A stretch of 64,000 nt of DNA from Clusia tigrina (Eukaryota > Arthropoda > Insecta > Diptera > Clusiidae): the NCBI GenBank assembly GCA_920105625.2, contig OV050032.1:93666542-93730541 (forward strand), written 5' to 3'. The notes under the pieces are model-generated. The model worked only from the letters and a program-made list of their open reading frames with translations, was not told where the DNA came from and ran no database searches. The first letter of the stretch is position 1; each line of letters opens with the position of its first letter. Below, piece by piece: positions 61,815-64,000 of this stretch. A program made the position numbers and the translations under genes.

Positions 61815-64000
61815 TGAATGTTGCAAACTTTGATAGTTGTAGGACGTACCGTAAAGAAGTTTGGGGCGTTTGAAGTTTTCTCAGTGTTTGATATGGGACT
61901 CTAGGGTAGCATAGCTTTGAGCGATGGCTTAAATTGACAAGAGGCTCGAGTACTTTATTGTTACAAAATTTCAAAGTTTTATGACGGTCCAGTGAAAAGT
62001 TACAAGCATTTGTATGTTGTAAACTTTGATAGGTGTAGGACGTACCGTAAAGAAGTTAGGGGCGTTTGAAGTTTTATCAGTGTTTGATTTGGGACTCTAG
62101 GGTAGCATAGCTTTGAGCGATAGCTTAAATTGACAAGAGGCTCGGGTACTTTATTGTTACAAAATGTCAAGGTTTTATGACGCTCCAGTAAAAAGTTACA
62201 AGCATTTGTATGTTGCAAACTTTGATAGGTGTAGGAGGTACCGTATAGAAGTTATTGCCATTTGAAGTTTTATCAGTGTTTGATTTGGGACTCAAGGGTA
62301 GCATAGCTTTGAGCGATAGCTTAAATTGAAAAGAGGCTCGAGTACTTTATTATTACAAAATTTCAAAGTTTTATGACGCTCCAGTAAAAAGTTACAAGCA
62401 TTTGTATGTTGCAAACTTTGATAGGTGTAGGGCGTACCGTATAGAAGTTAGGGCTATTTGAAGTTTTATCAGTCTTTGTTTGGGACTCAAGGGTAGCATA
62501 GCTTTGAGCGATAGCTTAAATTGACAAGAGGCTCGAGTACTTTATTATTACAAAATTTCAAGGTTTTATGCCGCTCCAGTAAAAAGTTACAAGCATTTGT
62601 ATGTTGCAAACTTTGATAGGTGTAGGACGTACTGTAAAGAAGGTTAGGGGCGTTTGAAGTTTTATCAGTGTTTGATTTGGGACACTAGGGTAGCATAGCT
62701 TTGAGCGATAGCTTGAATTGACAAGAGGTTCGGGTACTTTATTGTTACAAAATTTCAAGGTTCTATGACACTCCAGTAAAAAGTTACAAGCATTTGTATG
62801 TTGCAAACTTTGATAGGTATTGGACGTACCGTATAGAAGTTAGGGCCATTTGAAGTTTTATCAGTGTTTGATTTGGGACTCAAGGGTAGCATAGCTTTGA
62901 GCGATAGCTTAAATTGACAAGAGGCTCGAGTACTTTATTATTACAAAATTTCAAGGTTTTATGACGCTCCAGTAAAAAGTTACAAGCATTTGAATGTTGC
63001 AAACTTTGATAGTTGTAGGACGTACCGTAAAGAAGTTTGGGGCGTTTGAAGTTTTCTCAGTGTTTGATATGGGACTCTAGGGTAGCATAGCTTTGAGCGA
63101 TGGCTTAAATTGACAAGAGGCTCGAGAACTTTATTGTTACAAAATTTCAAAGTTTTATGACGGTCCAGTGAAAAGTTACAAGCATTTGTATGTTGTAAAC
63201 TTTGATAGGTGTAGGACGTACCGTAAAGAAGTTAGGGGCGTTTGAAGTTTTATCAGTGTTTGATTTGGGACTCTAGGGTAGCATAGCTTTGAGCGATAGC
63301 TTAAATTGACAAGAGGCTCGGGTACTTTATTGTTACAAAATGTCAAGGTTTTATGACGCTCCAGTAAAAAGTTACAAGCATTTGTATGTTGCAAACTTTG
63401 ATAGGTGTAGGAGGTACCGTATAGAAGTTATTGCCATTTGAAGTTTTATCAGTGTTTGATTTGGGACTCAAGGGTAGCATAGCTTTGAGCGATAGCTTAA
63501 ATTGACAAGAGGCTCGAGTACTTTATTATTACAAAATTTCAAAGTTTTATGACGCTCCAGTAAAAAGTTACAAGCATTTGTATGTTGCAAACTTTGATAG
63601 GTGTAGGGCGTACCGTATAGAAGTTAGGGCTATTTGAAGTTTTATCAGTCTTTGTTTGGGACTCAAGGGTAGCATAGCTTTGAGCGATAGCTTAAATTGA
63701 CAAGAGGCTCGAGTACTTTATTATTACAAAATTTCAAGGTTTTATGCCGCTCCAGTAAAAAGTTACAAGCATTTGTATGTTGCAAACTTTGATAGGTGTA
63801 GGACGTACTGTAAAGAAGGTTAGGGGCGTTTGAAGTTTTATCAGTGTTTGATTTGGGACACTAGGGTAGCATAGCTTTGATCGATAGCTTCAATTGACAA
63901 GAGGTTCGGGTACTTTATTGTTACAAAATTTCAAAGTTCTATGACGCTCCAGTAAAAAGTTACAAGCATTTGTATGTTGCAAACTTTGATAGGTATTGGA
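61815..64000 (-). repeat. 6-monomer HOR (1176 bp), nearly two copies
   Basis: The variant CATTTGAATGTTGC stands at 61815 and 62991, TATGACGGTCCAGTG at 61981 and 63157, and ATGCCGCTCC at 62571 and 63747; all are 1176 bp = 6 x 196 apart. The unit also carries compensating single-base changes (CTTTGTTTGGG loses a base, GAAGGTTAGG gains one), so its length stays at exactly six monomers. The second copy runs off the window. A handful of single-base differences separates the copies. Confidence 0.87.

Larger units (their letters stand above)
12281..64000 (-). repeat. 196-bp satellite array, reverse-orientation block
   Basis: About 264 copies of the same monomer, now reading in the opposite direction (GCAAACTTTGATAGGTGTAG, ACGTACCGTA, GACTCTAGGGTAGC, GGCTCGAGTAC and TGACGCTCCAG recur every 196 bp). 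There is no interruption by any other sequence over 51.7 kb. Two linked dimorphisms structure the block: AAAGAAGTTAGGGGCG versus TATAGAAGTTAGGGCCA, and GACTCTAGGG versus GACTCAAGGG. A third, AAAGTTACAAG versus AAAGATACAAG, marks a subfamily common between 16 and 42 kb. Open frames of 63-82 codons on the minus strand simply mirror these variants. Role in heterochromatin or centromere is inference. Confidence 0.97.

Noticed and set aside
1..64000. CRISPR array
   Set aside because: The whole 196-bp unit repeats with no short repeat and unique-spacer pattern; unit length and composition are those of satellite DNA, and there are no cas genes.
1..64000. Ribosomal intergenic spacer repeats or tRNA/5S clusters
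   Set aside because: No rRNA or tRNA sequence and no pol III A/B box pair is recognisable in the monomer, and no coding RNA interrupts 64 kb.

Overview
The whole window is satellite DNA. From the first base to the last it consists of one tandemly repeated monomer of 196 bp, about 325 copies, with no gene, RNA gene, transposon remnant or other unique sequence that I can recognise. Megabase-type tandem arrays of nucleosome-scale monomers with higher-order repeat (HOR) structure are typical of eukaryotic, especially plant, centromeric, pericentromeric or subtelomeric heterochromatin. I therefore infer a eukaryote, plausibly a plant, but I do not recognise this monomer family and cannot name the organism or the chromosomal position.

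Layout: 1-12080 carries the monomer in one orientation (here called forward, C-rich strand on top). A run of exactly 200 Ns (12081-12280) follows. From 12281 to the end the same monomer runs in the opposite orientation. Within the forward block, multi-monomer units of about 2.5-2.9 kb (13, 14 and 15 monomers) repeat with very few differences. The reverse block is a patchwork of sub-blocks with their own HOR lengths: 10- and 13-mers (16-22 kb), 7-, 11-, 18- and 19-mers (22-30 kb), 14-, 15- and 16-mers (30-36 kb), a 12-mer (36-38.5 kb), 11-mers (43-48 kb) and a 6-mer (61.8 kb to the end). Above these sits a tandem duplication of about 11-12 kb (38.4-50.2 kb and 50.3-61.5 kb), whose copies differ by gain or loss of whole monomers. 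The first 2-3 kb after the gap match the end of that duplication, about 47 kb away, better than the sequence beside them.

How it works together: nothing here looks like a coding system. What can be read is a record of recombination. Nearly every spacing between copies equals a whole number of 196-bp monomers plus or minus small indels that can be seen in the sequence. At least two hybrid monomers mark the points where unequal exchange removed or added exactly one or two monomers. The short open frames of 63-82 codons are by-products of the repeat: they start at TTG, 196 is not a multiple of three, and they are opened or closed by single-base variants that also define the monomer subfamilies.
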